Below are positions 27,004 through 35,014 of a stretch of DNA of 64,000 nucleotides, in pieces. Made by a program: the position numbers and the translations under genes. This DNA comes from Proteiniclasticum ruminis (lineage in GTDB: Bacteria > Bacillota > Clostridia > Clostridiales > Clostridiaceae): contig NZ_FOVK01000001.1 in assembly GCF_900115135.1 (NCBI RefSeq), positions 620,001 to 684,000 on the forward strand. The letters are read 5' to 3'. The notes below the pieces were generated by a model that searched no databases, was not told the origin of the DNA, and was given only the letters and a program-made list of their open reading frames with translations. How positions within the stretch are numbered: position 1 is the stretch's first letter; every line of letters starts with the position of its first letter.

Positions 27004-28244
27004 TATGAAAGCTCCTCTCCACCTAGATAGTGGGCACATACAAACTCCACTTTCTTGGCCGCTTCAATCACCTGTTCTTTGGTTACTTTTTTGATTCCTT
27101 CAATCACATCACCCACCGTATAGTGAATACCGAATACTCTGAGAGCGATGAGATAATTTGAGGTGTTGTACATGGAATCCTCCATGGAATGAAGTGTGCT
27201 GATCATCTTTGTCCGTGCAATCTCCATTTCCTCATTGCTGAATTCTCCATCAATCATTTTCTGAAGCTCTTCGTCGATGAGCTCCTTCGCTCTGTCAAAC
27301 TTCGTGAAATCCACACCAGCTCCAATGGTCATGACACCAGCGAACTTATCAAAGGAAGAGTATATGGAATAGGCCATAGAGTGCTTTTCACGCACTTCGT
27401 TGAATAATTTCGAATGAGCTCCTCCACCGAAGATAGAATTGAAAACAGCAAGCGCAAAATAATCGCCACTGAAAATTGTTGTATTGGTCTTGTACAGCAA
27501 TGACATCTTCCCCTGATTGATCTTCATAGGTTCATACACAATGTCCGCTCTCTCTATGAAACTTCTTTCTCCATAAGACACTTCAGTCTGCTCTTCAGGC
27601 TCATCCTTGAGAATCTTCAACTGGGAAAGCTTGTCTGATATCATAGCCTCATCCTCAATATTCCCGGACGCATAACAGAAGGCTGGCTTTTTCAACAGCT
27701 CTTCCCAAAGCTTCTCCAATACTTGGGGAGTCACTCCATCCAGTTCCTCCAAAGTGCCGTACTCTGGAATTCTATATTCATCCAAGACACCAATTTCCAC
27801 TACCCGATTCATAGAATAGTGACCTTTGTCATCATAAACTGATTCAATATACAGTCTGTGATTATCCAGTTCCTGACTGATAATATCCGCCGAAAAATCC
27901 TCTCGGACAAACAGTGGCTGATACAGCACCTCTTCCAGAAGAAAAATTGCTTTATCCCATAAATCCTCTTTGTATAAAGTGAATCTGTTATCAAGGAAAC
28001 TGACATAAAAGATCACAAAAAGCTTTTCTCCCACTTTATGTAATCCGATGTCGAACACCGCCCCGTATAGTTCCTGAAGATATCTTGCGATGGCAGAGGA
28101 CGAACTGAATGCCTTGGTTCCTCTTTTCATCAGTTGAGCCATCACATTATACCCTGTGACGTTCTCTTCCAGCCCAACGGGAATCACAAGGCTGATGGCA
28201 TTATTCTTAAATTTATCTGTTTTAATAATTCCAATATTTTTCAT
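27003..28244 (-). CDS. yfmF: M16-like inactive partner YfmF (EF-P modification-associated)
   Basis: A 413-aa M16-fold protein in which the HxxEH site is replaced (GAVFDIGLHKVG region), so it is probably the non-catalytic subunit. It has the usual two M16 halves, with the C-terminal GGGAHSKLFNEVREKHSMAYSI block. ATG 28244 follows GGAGG; the frame is open 33 codons upstream but without family match. Translationally coupled to yfmH. Such two-subunit peptidases with one dead subunit are the rule in the bacterial M16B group. Confidence 0.87.
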   Translation of the reverse strand: MKNIGIIKTDKFKNNAISLVIPVGLEENVTGYNVMAQLMKRGTKAFSSSSAIARYLQELYGAVFDIGLHKVGEKLFVIFYVSFLDNRFTLYKEDLWDKAIFLLEEVLYQPLFVREDFSADIISQELDNHRLYIESVYDDKGHYSMNRVVEIGVLDEYRIPEYGTLEELDGVTPQVLEKLWEELLKKPAFCYASGNIEDEAMISDKLSQLKILKDEPEEQTEVSYGERSFIERADIVYEPMKINQGKMSLLYKTNTTIFSGDYFALAVFNSIFGGGAHSKLFNEVREKHSMAYSIYSSFDKFAGVMTIGAGVDFTKFDRAKELIDEELQKMIDGEFSNEEMEIARTKMISTLHSMEDSMYNTSNYLIALRVFGIHYTVGDVIEGIKKVTKEQVIEAAKKVEFVCAHYLGGEELS

Positions 28245-28341
28245 ACTTCCTCCACATCCAGCTTGAATCCGGATTTCATTAAATAGTTGCATACAATATA
28301 GTATCACATTAAAGCCTGAAAATCTTCTTAAAGAAAAACAC

Positions 28342-28375
28342 ACCCGAAAACTGCTTCAACAGCAGTCCTTCGGGT
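28342..28375 (-). terminator. Intrinsic terminator after pepF
   Basis: Stem of seven plus five to six pairs with a small internal asymmetry and a seven-base loop, followed on the minus strand by GTGTTTTT. It lies 14 bases past the pepF stop and isolates the yfmF-yfmH unit. Confidence 0.8.
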
Positions 28376-28388
28376 ATGTCACTTCCCT

Positions 28389-30083
28389 TTATAATTTGGT
28401 ATCGTCTACTGAATCCAAATATGCTTTGATTTCAGGCATAATGGATGGAATGGTCTCGGGCAGGAATGGATTTTTCAGTCCAGCCAGTTCCACAAGTTCC
28501 AGGAACGGTTTGCTTCCACCCTCTTTGCAGAGTGCAACATAATCATCCCAAGCTTTCTTTCCTTCTTTACGGCTTCTCATAAAATACTGCAGCGCACATA
28601 CCTGAGCCAAAGTGTAGTCGATGTAATAAAATGGTGAAGTAAAAATATGAAGCTGTTTAAAGAAGAATCCACCTCTGTTGTACAGGTCATTCTCCTCATA
28701 ATCCTTCAATGGCAAGTATTTCTTCTCAATCTCTCTCCACTTTGCCTTTCTTTCAGCAGGTGTGGCTTCAGGATGCTCATAAACGAAGTGCTGGAACTCA
28801 TCCACCGTAACTCCATAGGGAAGGAAGAGGAGTGTTCCCTGAAGATGGGAAAACTTGTACTTTTCCGTATCTTCCTCAAAGAACAGATTCATCCAAGGCC
28901 ATGTGAAGAACTCCATGGACATGGAATGGATTTCGCATGCTTCGTAGGTTGGGAAGCTATATTCTGGAACCTCATAGTGTCTTGATGAATATACCTGGAA
29001 TGCATGACCTGCTTCATGAGTCAGCACATCAATGTCTCCTGAAGTACCATTGAAATTGGAGAAAATAAACGGAGCCTTATGGTCTGCGATATAAGTGCAG
29101 TACCCTCCTGCCTGCTTTCCTTTTTTGGTAACCAGATCCAGAAGTTCGTGCTCAGTCATGAAGTCAAAGAACTCTTTTGTTTCAGGTGAGAGTTCCTCAT
29201 ACATTTTTTTACCATTCTCGATGATCCATTCTGGACTTCCTTTGGGTGTAGCGTTTCCAGTGGTAAACTCTATGGCTTCATCATAATACTTGAGACCATC
29301 CAGTCCGAGCCTCTTGGCCTGACGCACTCGAAGTTCCTTCACCACAGGTACGATATGGTTCAAGATCGCTTCACGATATCCTGCTACTTCCTTTGGACCG
29401 TATTCGGTTCTTAGAAGACTGTCATAGGCCATCTGCACATAGTTCTCATAGCCTAATTTCTTCGCCATTCTTGTTCTAACTTTAACCAGTTCATCATAGA
29501 TTCTGTCAAACTCAGCCTCATGCTCCTTGAAGAAACCTGAATAGGCTTCATAAGCAGATTTTCGAACCGCTCTTTCCTTATGCTCCATAAATGGAATCAG
29601 TCCGGAAAGATTACGTTCTTCTCCTTCAAAAGGAATGCTCGCTGAAGCAACCAGTTTGGAGTATTCTGATGAAAGCTTATTCTCCTCCTGAAGATCTTCA
29701 ATGATTTCAGGTTTGAACGCTTTCACTGAAAGCTCAGCAAGGTTAAGAAGATGCTTGCCGTATTTGTTTTCAATCTCAGTGCGGTATGGTGTCTGAAGAA
29801 TAATATGATAAAAACCTGTCACAAGATTCTGCAGTTCAGGCATTGCCATATCCACATAGTCGGACTCTTTATCATAGAACTCATCTCTGGTATCAATGCT
29901 GTGACGGATAGATACCAGCTGGAACATGGTCTCCACATGGAGCCTCAGCTGTATGAATGCATCCAGGTGCTGTAAAAACTCTTCTTTTGTTGTTGCATTT
30001 TCCATGGCAGAAAAGAGCACATCTGCTTCTTTTTTGATTTCCTCTACCACAGGACGTTCATACTTGTAGTCTTGAAATTTCAT
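28389..30083 (-). CDS. pepF: Oligoendopeptidase F-type M3 metallopeptidase
   Basis: Cytoplasmic zinc oligopeptidase of family M3, 564 aa, the typical length of the M3 oligoendopeptidase F group. The catalytic HEAGH lies near residue 354, with the third ligand glutamate in the following EACEIHSMSMEFF segment. It cleaves 5- to 17-residue peptides and so helps a peptide-fermenting cell. AGGAGG precedes the ATG by six bases. It lies ten bases after the DUF503 gene and is probably in one transcript with it and the fusion gene. Confidence 0.93.
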   Translation of the reverse strand: MKFQDYKYERPVVEEIKKEADVLFSAMENATTKEEFLQHLDAFIQLRLHVETMFQLVSIRHSIDTRDEFYDKESDYVDMAMPELQNLVTGFYHIILQTPYRTEIENKYGKHLLNLAELSVKAFKPEIIEDLQEENKLSSEYSKLVASASIPFEGEERNLSGLIPFMEHKERAVRKSAYEAYSGFFKEHEAEFDRIYDELVKVRTRMAKKLGYENYVQMAYDSLLRTEYGPKEVAGYREAILNHIVPVVKELRVRQAKRLGLDGLKYYDEAIEFTTGNATPKGSPEWIIENGKKMYEELSPETKEFFDFMTEHELLDLVTKKGKQAGGYCTYIADHKAPFIFSNFNGTSGDIDVLTHEAGHAFQVYSSRHYEVPEYSFPTYEACEIHSMSMEFFTWPWMNLFFEEDTEKYKFSHLQGTLLFLPYGVTVDEFQHFVYEHPEATPAERKAKWREIEKKYLPLKDYEENDLYNRGGFFFKQLHIFTSPFYYIDYTLAQVCALQYFMRSRKEGKKAWDDYVALCKEGGSKPFLELVELAGLKNPFLPETIPSIMPEIKAYLDSVDDTKL

Positions 30084-30093
30084 CGTTTGCCTC

Positions 30094-30384
30094 CTAATAA
30101 TTTTCTCTGTAGTATTCTTCCCCCATCAGCTCCACATCGAACTGCTGGAGTAAAAACTCTGTGATATTTTGTAACGTGGACTCTACCATATCTTTGGATG
30201 TGGATATCACCGACAGTGCTAAAACAATACTCTGGTGCACATCCTGATGATCTGCTTCTATCACCGAAACATTATACTTTGATCTTACCTTCGATTTCAT
30301 ACTGGAAACAATGCTTCTTTTTTCCTTCAACGAATGGACATACGCGACTCTAAACGTAAGCACAGCCACCCCTTCATGAATCAT
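30094..30384 (-). CDS. DUF503 family protein
   Basis: A 96-aa YlxP-like DUF503 protein. Small members of this family occur near nusA-infB-rbfA in Bacillus (YlxP) and as orphans; function is unknown. The conserved features VHSLKEKRSIV and KYNVSVIEADHQD are visible. ATG 30384 overlaps the stop of the upstream fusion gene as ATGA, and the ribosome site is weak, so coupling is likely. Here it is an orphan copy inside a peptidase operon. Confidence 0.87.
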   Translation of the reverse strand: MIHEGVAVLTFRVAYVHSLKEKRSIVSSMKSKVRSKYNVSVIEADHQDVHQSIVLALSVISTSKDMVESTLQNITEFLLQQFDVELMGEEYYRENY

Positions 30385-31778
30385 CTGAAAAGCACCGCCC
30401 TGCATGGAGAGGCTTCCGCTCCCTCAATCTTCAGAGGTAAAACCACCATTCTGTACATCCCAGGCTCCACATGACCCAGTTCCAGATTCTCCAAAATTAT
30501 TATATCACTTTCCAGAAGTAATTTATGCAATGGATATGGATAATCTTGTTCGATGGATTCATGAACTGTACCTATCAGATGAACCCCGTTTTTTATAAAC
30601 AACTGCGCTCTGTCTTCTGTGAGATATCCTTCTTTTGAAAGTATATTTTTCACACCATAAGGGATTGGATCGTGAAAACTTGACACCACAGCCGTCTCTC
30701 CAAAAAACCTTTCCAGTTCAAAATCATCTGCAGTTTTACCATTTTCGATGAAGTGTGCAGGAAAATCCATATGAGTACCCGAATGGGTGCTTAGAGACAA
30801 CTTCCTGAGAGAGAACCCGTCCTGGGAAATGCTGTTTTTTTCTTCCACTACCACTTCCGGGTCTCCAGGGTAAACAGCCATTCCATGAACGATGTGTTTT
30901 GTGATATCAATAATTCCCTTCTCTTTCTCTTCCTCTCTATGGTCAATCTCACCTTCAAAATCTGGAGATAACCTAAAAAACGGGGTTCTCAATCTGATGC
31001 TGTCCCAGTTCTTTATAAGATACCGAACAAAAAGAATGGTAATAACACCATTGGCCAAAAGAAGCAGGACTCCCAATACACTCACCAGTATACTTGCTTC
31101 AGAGGCCCCCGCCAGTAGTAAAGGCATCACAAAGGCGATGAAATTGTTGAATGCATGGGCTCCCATGGCGAGATACAAGTTTCCAGTCTTGTGATAAATA
31201 AAGCAAAGAACGAATCCAATCACCGCAGTAGGTACCATGGTTTCCGCATGAAGGAACCCAAAGATAAGTGACGACAGAACCATCGCAAACAATGTACTTT
31301 TTCTTTTGGCAAGGAGATTGAACAAAATCCCTCTAAATATAATTTCTTCCACAATAGGCGCAAGCACCACAATGGCCAAAAAGATCATAAACATCTGCAG
31401 ATATCCTGCCTGTTCTATCATCAGCTCTATCGATTCCGATGCTCCCAGATAAGATTCAAAGAGTCTTGGGAATAAAAACTGAATCACCAGTCCATACAGT
31501 ACACTGACCAGACTTCCGATAAAAAAGGGTGCCACCATAAGTGGCAGTGAAAATGTCTTTTTATCATTCGTGAGCACCTTTTTTTGCTCCTGACTTGTCA
31601 GCCCCCGTCTAAAAAAGGCAAAGAACAGCACTACATAAAACAGAATCTGCAAGATATAAATCAAATTTTGAGGTGCTCCAGATTCACCCACGATCACCAC
31701 CAGCAGAATATACGAAAAAAATATTCCAAATAGAAGCAGGAGAAATTTAGTTACGCTCATATTTCTAAAATCCGTCAT
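30381..31778 (-). CDS. Fusion of CPBP intramembrane protease and cyclase-family domain
   Basis: A 465-aa continuous frame with two recognisable domains. Residues 1 to about 258 are a polytopic CPBP/Abi (CAAX-protease-like) membrane protein with EEIIFRG (144-150, the Glu-Glu and Arg), FLHAE (H177) and the HAFNN motif (208-212). After a charged linker (about 272-288) comes a cyclase/kynurenine-formamidase-like domain (about 289-465) with the metal motif HSGTHMDFPAH (332-342). GGAGGAAC precedes the ATG. I see no frameshift; both active sites look intact. The two domains are normally separate proteins. Substrate unknown. It is first in a unit with DUF503 and pepF. Confidence 0.85.
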   Translation of the reverse strand: MTDFRNMSVTKFLLLLFGIFFSYILLVVIVGESGAPQNLIYILQILFYVVLFFAFFRRGLTSQEQKKVLTNDKKTFSLPLMVAPFFIGSLVSVLYGLVIQFLFPRLFESYLGASESIELMIEQAGYLQMFMIFLAIVVLAPIVEEIIFRGILFNLLAKRKSTLFAMVLSSLIFGFLHAETMVPTAVIGFVLCFIYHKTGNLYLAMGAHAFNNFIAFVMPLLLAGASEASILVSVLGVLLLLANGVITILFVRYLIKNWDSIRLRTPFFRLSPDFEGEIDHREEEKEKGIIDITKHIVHGMAVYPGDPEVVVEEKNSISQDGFSLRKLSLSTHSGTHMDFPAHFIENGKTADDFELERFFGETAVVSSFHDPIPYGVKNILSKEGYLTEDRAQLFIKNGVHLIGTVHESIEQDYPYPLHKLLLESDIIILENLELGHVEPGMYRMVVLPLKIEGAEASPCRAVLFR

Positions 31779-31851
31779 GATTGTTCCTCCACATATCTTT
31801 TTATCTTATAGTTTCAGTATATCAAATAGAGTTCTATCTGAATATAAGAAA

Positions 31852-31879
31852 AAAACCTGAGTATTGCTACACAGGTTTT
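31852..31879 (-). terminator. Intrinsic terminator after ychF
   Basis: Eight-base stem with a twelve-base loop, followed by a run of T on the minus strand; it lies 13 bases past the ychF stop. The remaining 70 bases up to the CPBP gene show no convincing promoter. Confidence 0.68.
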
Positions 31880-31891
31880 CCATACGCTATA

Positions 31892-32986
31892 TTAGACGTT
31901 GAATCTGAAATTCACCACATCGCCTTCACGCATCACATATTCTTTTCCTTCTATTCTATATAAGCCCTTTTCCTTTGCGTGGGCTTCAGAACCGGATTCC
32001 ATAAGAGCATCATACGAGATGACTTCAGCTCTGATAAAGCCTCTCTGGATATCAGAGTGGATCTTTCCTGCCGCCACAGGAGCCTTTGTACCAACTTTAA
32101 TGGTCCAGGCACGGATTTCCTGAGGTCCTGCCGTAAGAAAGCTCATAAGCCCCAGAAGTCTGTAGCTTTCCTTAATCAGCCTGTCCAGTCCAGTCTCATT
32201 GATTCCGTACTCTGCAAGCATCTCGAGCTTTTCATCGTCCTCAAGGCCTGAAAGTTCTTCTTCCAGTCTCGCACAAATGGTCACAAGACCTGCATTCTCG
32301 TCTTTGATATACTCCCGGACTCTTTTGACCAGATCATTCTCTTCCCCGGACATCAGATCCTCTTCAGAAATATTCGCTGCATACAGAACTTTTTTTGAAG
32401 TAAGAAGAAACAGTCCTCTGATCACTTCCTCTTCTTCCTCAGTGGCATCGAAAGTTCTTACTGGGAAACCCGCTTCCAGATGCGCTTTGATTCTTTCCAT
32501 GAGATCATACTCCGCCTGTGCAGTTTTGTCTCCAGAACGTTTCAGTTTCATGGCCTTGTCCATTCTCTTCTCCAATGTTTCCAAATCGGAAAAAATCAGT
32601 TCAAGATTTATGGTTTCGATATCTCTTATTGGATCCACATTACCTTCCACGTGGACAATATTATCATTTTCAAAGCAGCGCACCACATGAATGATGGACT
32701 CCACTTCTCGGATATGGGAGAGAAACTTGTTGCCCAAACCTTCTCCCTGGGATGCTCCTTTTACAAGCCCTGCAATGTCATAAAATTCAACATGTGCATA
32801 CACTTTTTTCTTTGAATTATAAAGCTTCTCCAGCGCATCAAGCCTTTCGTCCGGTACAGTTACAACCCCTACGTTAGGCTCAATTGTTGCAAATGGATAA
32901 TTTGCTGCTTCTACACCAGCCTTGGTGATCGCATTGAAGAGAGTACTCTTTCCCACATTGGGCAATCCTACAATTCCTAATTTCAT
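31892..32986 (-). CDS. ychF: Redox-regulated ATPase YchF (Obg-like)
   Basis: Universally conserved P-loop protein of the Obg family that prefers ATP, implicated in ribosome association and oxidative-stress response. Length 364 aa. P-loop GLPNVGKST, the G3-like DIAGLVKGASQGEGLGNKFL and a C-terminal TGS domain ending VNFRFNV are visible. GAGGAAAT precedes the ATG. Monocistronic: its own strong promoter lies upstream and a terminator downstream. Confidence 0.97.
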   Translation of the reverse strand: MKLGIVGLPNVGKSTLFNAITKAGVEAANYPFATIEPNVGVVTVPDERLDALEKLYNSKKKVYAHVEFYDIAGLVKGASQGEGLGNKFLSHIREVESIIHVVRCFENDNIVHVEGNVDPIRDIETINLELIFSDLETLEKRMDKAMKLKRSGDKTAQAEYDLMERIKAHLEAGFPVRTFDATEEEEEVIRGLFLLTSKKVLYAANISEEDLMSGEENDLVKRVREYIKDENAGLVTICARLEEELSGLEDDEKLEMLAEYGINETGLDRLIKESYRLLGLMSFLTAGPQEIRAWTIKVGTKAPVAAGKIHSDIQRGFIRAEVISYDALMESGSEAHAKEKGLYRIEGKEYVMREGDVVNFRFNV

Positions 32987-33024
32987 AAACTTATTTCCTC
33001 ACTTTTCTCTATTACATCTAGTCA

Positions 33025-33053
33025 ATTATACAGATGATTAGGTGATTAATCAA
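33025..33053 (-). promoter_or_regulatory. Sigma-A promoter of ychF
   Basis: TTGATT (33048-33053), a 17-base spacer, TATAAT (33025-33030) on the minus strand, about 40 bases before the ATG. Confidence 0.7.
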
Positions 33054-33068
33054 GAATACAAAGGAAAA

Positions 33069-33104
33069 ACCCCGGCGGGTCAGTAAAAACTGATGCGCCA
33101 GGGT
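33069..33104 (-). terminator. Intrinsic terminator after the second Dps gene
   Basis: Long GC-rich hairpin with two mismatches and an AAAA loop, followed on the minus strand by a short T run. It begins 12 bases past the stop of the Dps gene at 33116. Confidence 0.72.
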
Positions 33105-33115
33105 AACAACTCTTC

Positions 33116-33559
33116 CTATGCCAATGTGGAATTCAGCATCCAGAGCTCTTTCTGATAATATGCTGTAAACTCATTCATAATATCAACAGTAGGATCATCT
33201 CCCGCCTTCTCTGCTTCTTCCTTAACTTCCAGAGTCAGGTTCAGAAGGTATTCAAAATCCTTCTTGACAACTTCTACAAATTCAATGTCTTTGCCAAACT
33301 CTTCGGAACGTTCTTCAATCTTTGCAATCTCCAGAACACCCTTCAAAGATGCAACAGGCTTATATCCAAGCTGAAGCATTCTTTCTGCCACTTCATCCAT
33401 ATCTTCAGTCACTTTGTTGTAGTAGCCCTCAAAAAGCTCGTGCATTCTATGGAACTGCTTTCCTGTCACATACCAGTGTACATTATGAAGCTTTGTGTAC
33501 ATCACTGTAAGATCTGCAACATACTGATTCAGTTTTGTTTCCAAATTTGTTTTTGCCAT
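33116..33559 (-). CDS. dps: Dps/ferritin-like DNA-protecting protein (copy 2)
   Basis: A 147-aa Dps-family miniferritin, which stores iron at inter-subunit ferroxidase sites and protects DNA from peroxide. The signature HNVHWYV, the following MHELFEGYY and the D..AER stretch supply the metal ligands. It is nearly identical in length and most residues to the gene at 33677-34120, so the two arose by tandem duplication. A terminator lies between them, so this copy must have its own promoter; none stands out in the 91 bases upstream. Confidence 0.93.
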   Translation of the reverse strand: MAKTNLETKLNQYVADLTVMYTKLHNVHWYVTGKQFHRMHELFEGYYNKVTEDMDEVAERMLQLGYKPVASLKGVLEIAKIEERSEEFGKDIEFVEVVKKDFEYLLNLTLEVKEEAEKAGDDPTVDIMNEFTAYYQKELWMLNSTLA

Positions 33560-33650
33560 TATTTATTCCTCCATTACTCTACAGTTACGATAATCTGTTC
33601 GAAGTGCTCATGTGCAATTACTTCATATTTTACATATGTTGTAATTAGAA

Positions 33651-33669
33651 AGCCCCCGCTCAGGGGGCT
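33651..33669 (-). terminator. Intrinsic terminator between the two Dps genes
   Basis: Seven-base GC-rich perfect stem with a five-base loop and a short T-containing tail on the minus strand, seven bases past the stop of the upstream Dps gene. Confidence 0.75.
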
Positions 33670-33676
33670 GGTCATA

Positions 33677-34120
33677 TTAAGCTAATGTAGCCTTAATCAT
33701 CCAAAGCTGTTTCTGATAATAAGCAGTAAACTCATTCATGATGTCCACAGTTGGATCATCTCCAGCCTTGTCTGCCTCTTCCTTAACTTCGAGTGTAAGA
33801 CCAAGAAGGTATTCAAAGTCTTTTCTTACGATCTCAACAAAATCAAGATCCTTTCCAAACTCTTCTCCTCTTTCTTCAATCTTTGCGATTTCCAGTGCAC
33901 CTTTCAGTGTAGCTACGGGTTTGAAGTCAAGCTGAAGCATTCTCTCTGCAACCACATCCATGTCTTCGGTTACCTTGTCATAATACATTTCAAACAGTTC
34001 ATGCATTGCGTGAAATTGTCTTCCTTCTACATACCAATGTACATTGTGCAGCTTTGTGTACATTACTGTAAGATCTGCAACATACTGATTCAGTTTGGTT
34101 TCTAATTTTGCTTTTGCCAT
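33677..34120 (-). CDS. dps: Dps/ferritin-like DNA-protecting protein (copy 1)
   Basis: A 147-aa Dps paralogue with HNVHWYV, MHELFEMYYDK and the VAERML motif. It differs from its neighbour mainly in surface residues and near the C-terminus. A good sigma-A promoter and a PerR-box-like palindrome lie upstream, fitting the peroxide control known for mrgA/dps in Firmicutes; the neighbour lacks such a box as far as I see. Expected to be a cytoplasmic 12-mer. Confidence 0.94.
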   Translation of the reverse strand: MAKAKLETKLNQYVADLTVMYTKLHNVHWYVEGRQFHAMHELFEMYYDKVTEDMDVVAERMLQLDFKPVATLKGALEIAKIEERGEEFGKDLDFVEIVRKDFEYLLGLTLEVKEEADKAGDDPTVDIMNEFTAYYQKQLWMIKATLA

Positions 34121-34153
34121 AATTTACCTCCAATAATTAGAACAGTTTCTAAT

Positions 34154-34168
34154 TTATAACGATTATTA
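34154..34168. promoter_or_regulatory. PerR-box-like operator of the first Dps gene
   Basis: TTATAACGATTATTA matches the PerR consensus TTATAATNATTATAA at 12 of the 14 defined bases. It lies just downstream of the promoter at 34182-34210, where a repressor would block transcription. Confidence 0.5.
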
Positions 34169-34181
34169 ATTTGTTATCTTT

Positions 34182-34210
34182 ATAATACACGAACCTTTAT
34201 CAATTTGCAA
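34182..34210 (-). promoter_or_regulatory. Putative sigma-A promoter of the first Dps gene
   Basis: TTGCAA (34205-34210), 17 bases, TATTAT (34182-34187) on the minus strand; the PerR-like box follows at about +8 to +25. Confidence 0.58.
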
Positions 34211-34248
34211 GAGCTTTCCATAGATTTTTCGTAAACAAAGTATAACAA

Positions 34249-34896
34249 TTATTGACGACCATATATTTTATCAATGACCACGGCAACGATATCCTCTTTA
34301 AGGTTCTTTGATTTTTCAACAATATCGTCTGTTTCTTCTTTCATTCTGATATTTTCATCATTGACCTCAGATCCGGCCAAGTTGATGAACACATTGAGTG
34401 CCGCCCCCTCAATGGCACTGTGAATAAGAATCGCTGCGACACCTGCATCGGAAATCGCATTTTTGTTTCCAAACTCTGTGGCAATCTTCAATGCATCATA
34501 CATCGCAAAGGATTCCTGGACCAGCTCTTTTGGAATCTCCAGCACTTTCACTTTAGAGTGGTCGATTGCTTCTTTACGAAGCGATTTCTCCTCATCAGTT
34601 GTTTTAGCCATGGAAAATGCATCCATAAGCTCATCAAATGCACTGGCATCTTCCTGCATAAGTTTCAGATACTTTTCTCTAAACGCATCTGTTCTTTCGC
34701 GGGCTTCTTTCATCGCATGAACGACCGATTCCGGATAATCCTTCGACACTTTCTTGTCAATGGTCAGATTAAAAACCATAGAAGTAAGTGCCGCTGCAAG
34801 AGATGCGCTCAATGCCGCTGCCGCACCACCGCCAGGTGTTGGTTTTCCTTCTCCGAGCACTTTTGTAAAATCATTGATGGATAATTCTCTTAACAC
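34249..34896 (-). CDS. fchA: Formimidoyl-/methenyl-tetrahydrofolate cyclodeaminase-cyclohydrolase (FTCD family)
   Basis: A 215-aa all-helical protein of the FTCD_C/FchA family. It can convert formimino-THF to methenyl-THF and ammonia, or hydrolyse methenyl-THF. The phosphate-rich loop TPGGGAAAALSASLAAAL (about 20-37) and the NKNAISDAGVAA motif (about 144-155) are typical. GTG start with GAGGTGATT upstream. It lies downstream of hutH on the same strand, which argues for the cyclodeaminase role in histidine breakdown. A one-carbon or glycine-fermentation role is also possible. Confidence 0.9.
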   Translation of the reverse strand: MLRELSINDFTKVLGEGKPTPGGGAAAALSASLAAALTSMVFNLTIDKKVSKDYPESVVHAMKEARERTDAFREKYLKLMQEDASAFDELMDAFSMAKTTDEEKSLRKEAIDHSKVKVLEIPKELVQESFAMYDALKIATEFGNKNAISDAGVAAILIHSAIEGAALNVFINLAGSEVNDENIRMKEETDDIVEKSKNLKEDIVAVVIDKIYGRQ

Positions 34897-35014
34897 AAAA
34901 TCACCTCTTATCTATTATTGTAGTACTTCCTCCTGTTAAAATCATCTGCATTTCCTGATATTAATGGAACATTATCATAATATTAACATAAAGTAGTATT
35001 TTTATCTATTTTTG

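Noticed and set aside
28245-28343. N-terminal extension of YfmF by 33 codons
   Set aside because: It lacks family similarity, and the GGAGG lies directly before ATG 28244.
34902-34952. Tiny 14-codon minus-strand frame (ATG to TGA) ahead of fchA with an internal GGAGG
   Set aside because: Its stop overlaps the fchA ribosome site, but it has no ribosome site of its own and no family match; probably chance in the leader.
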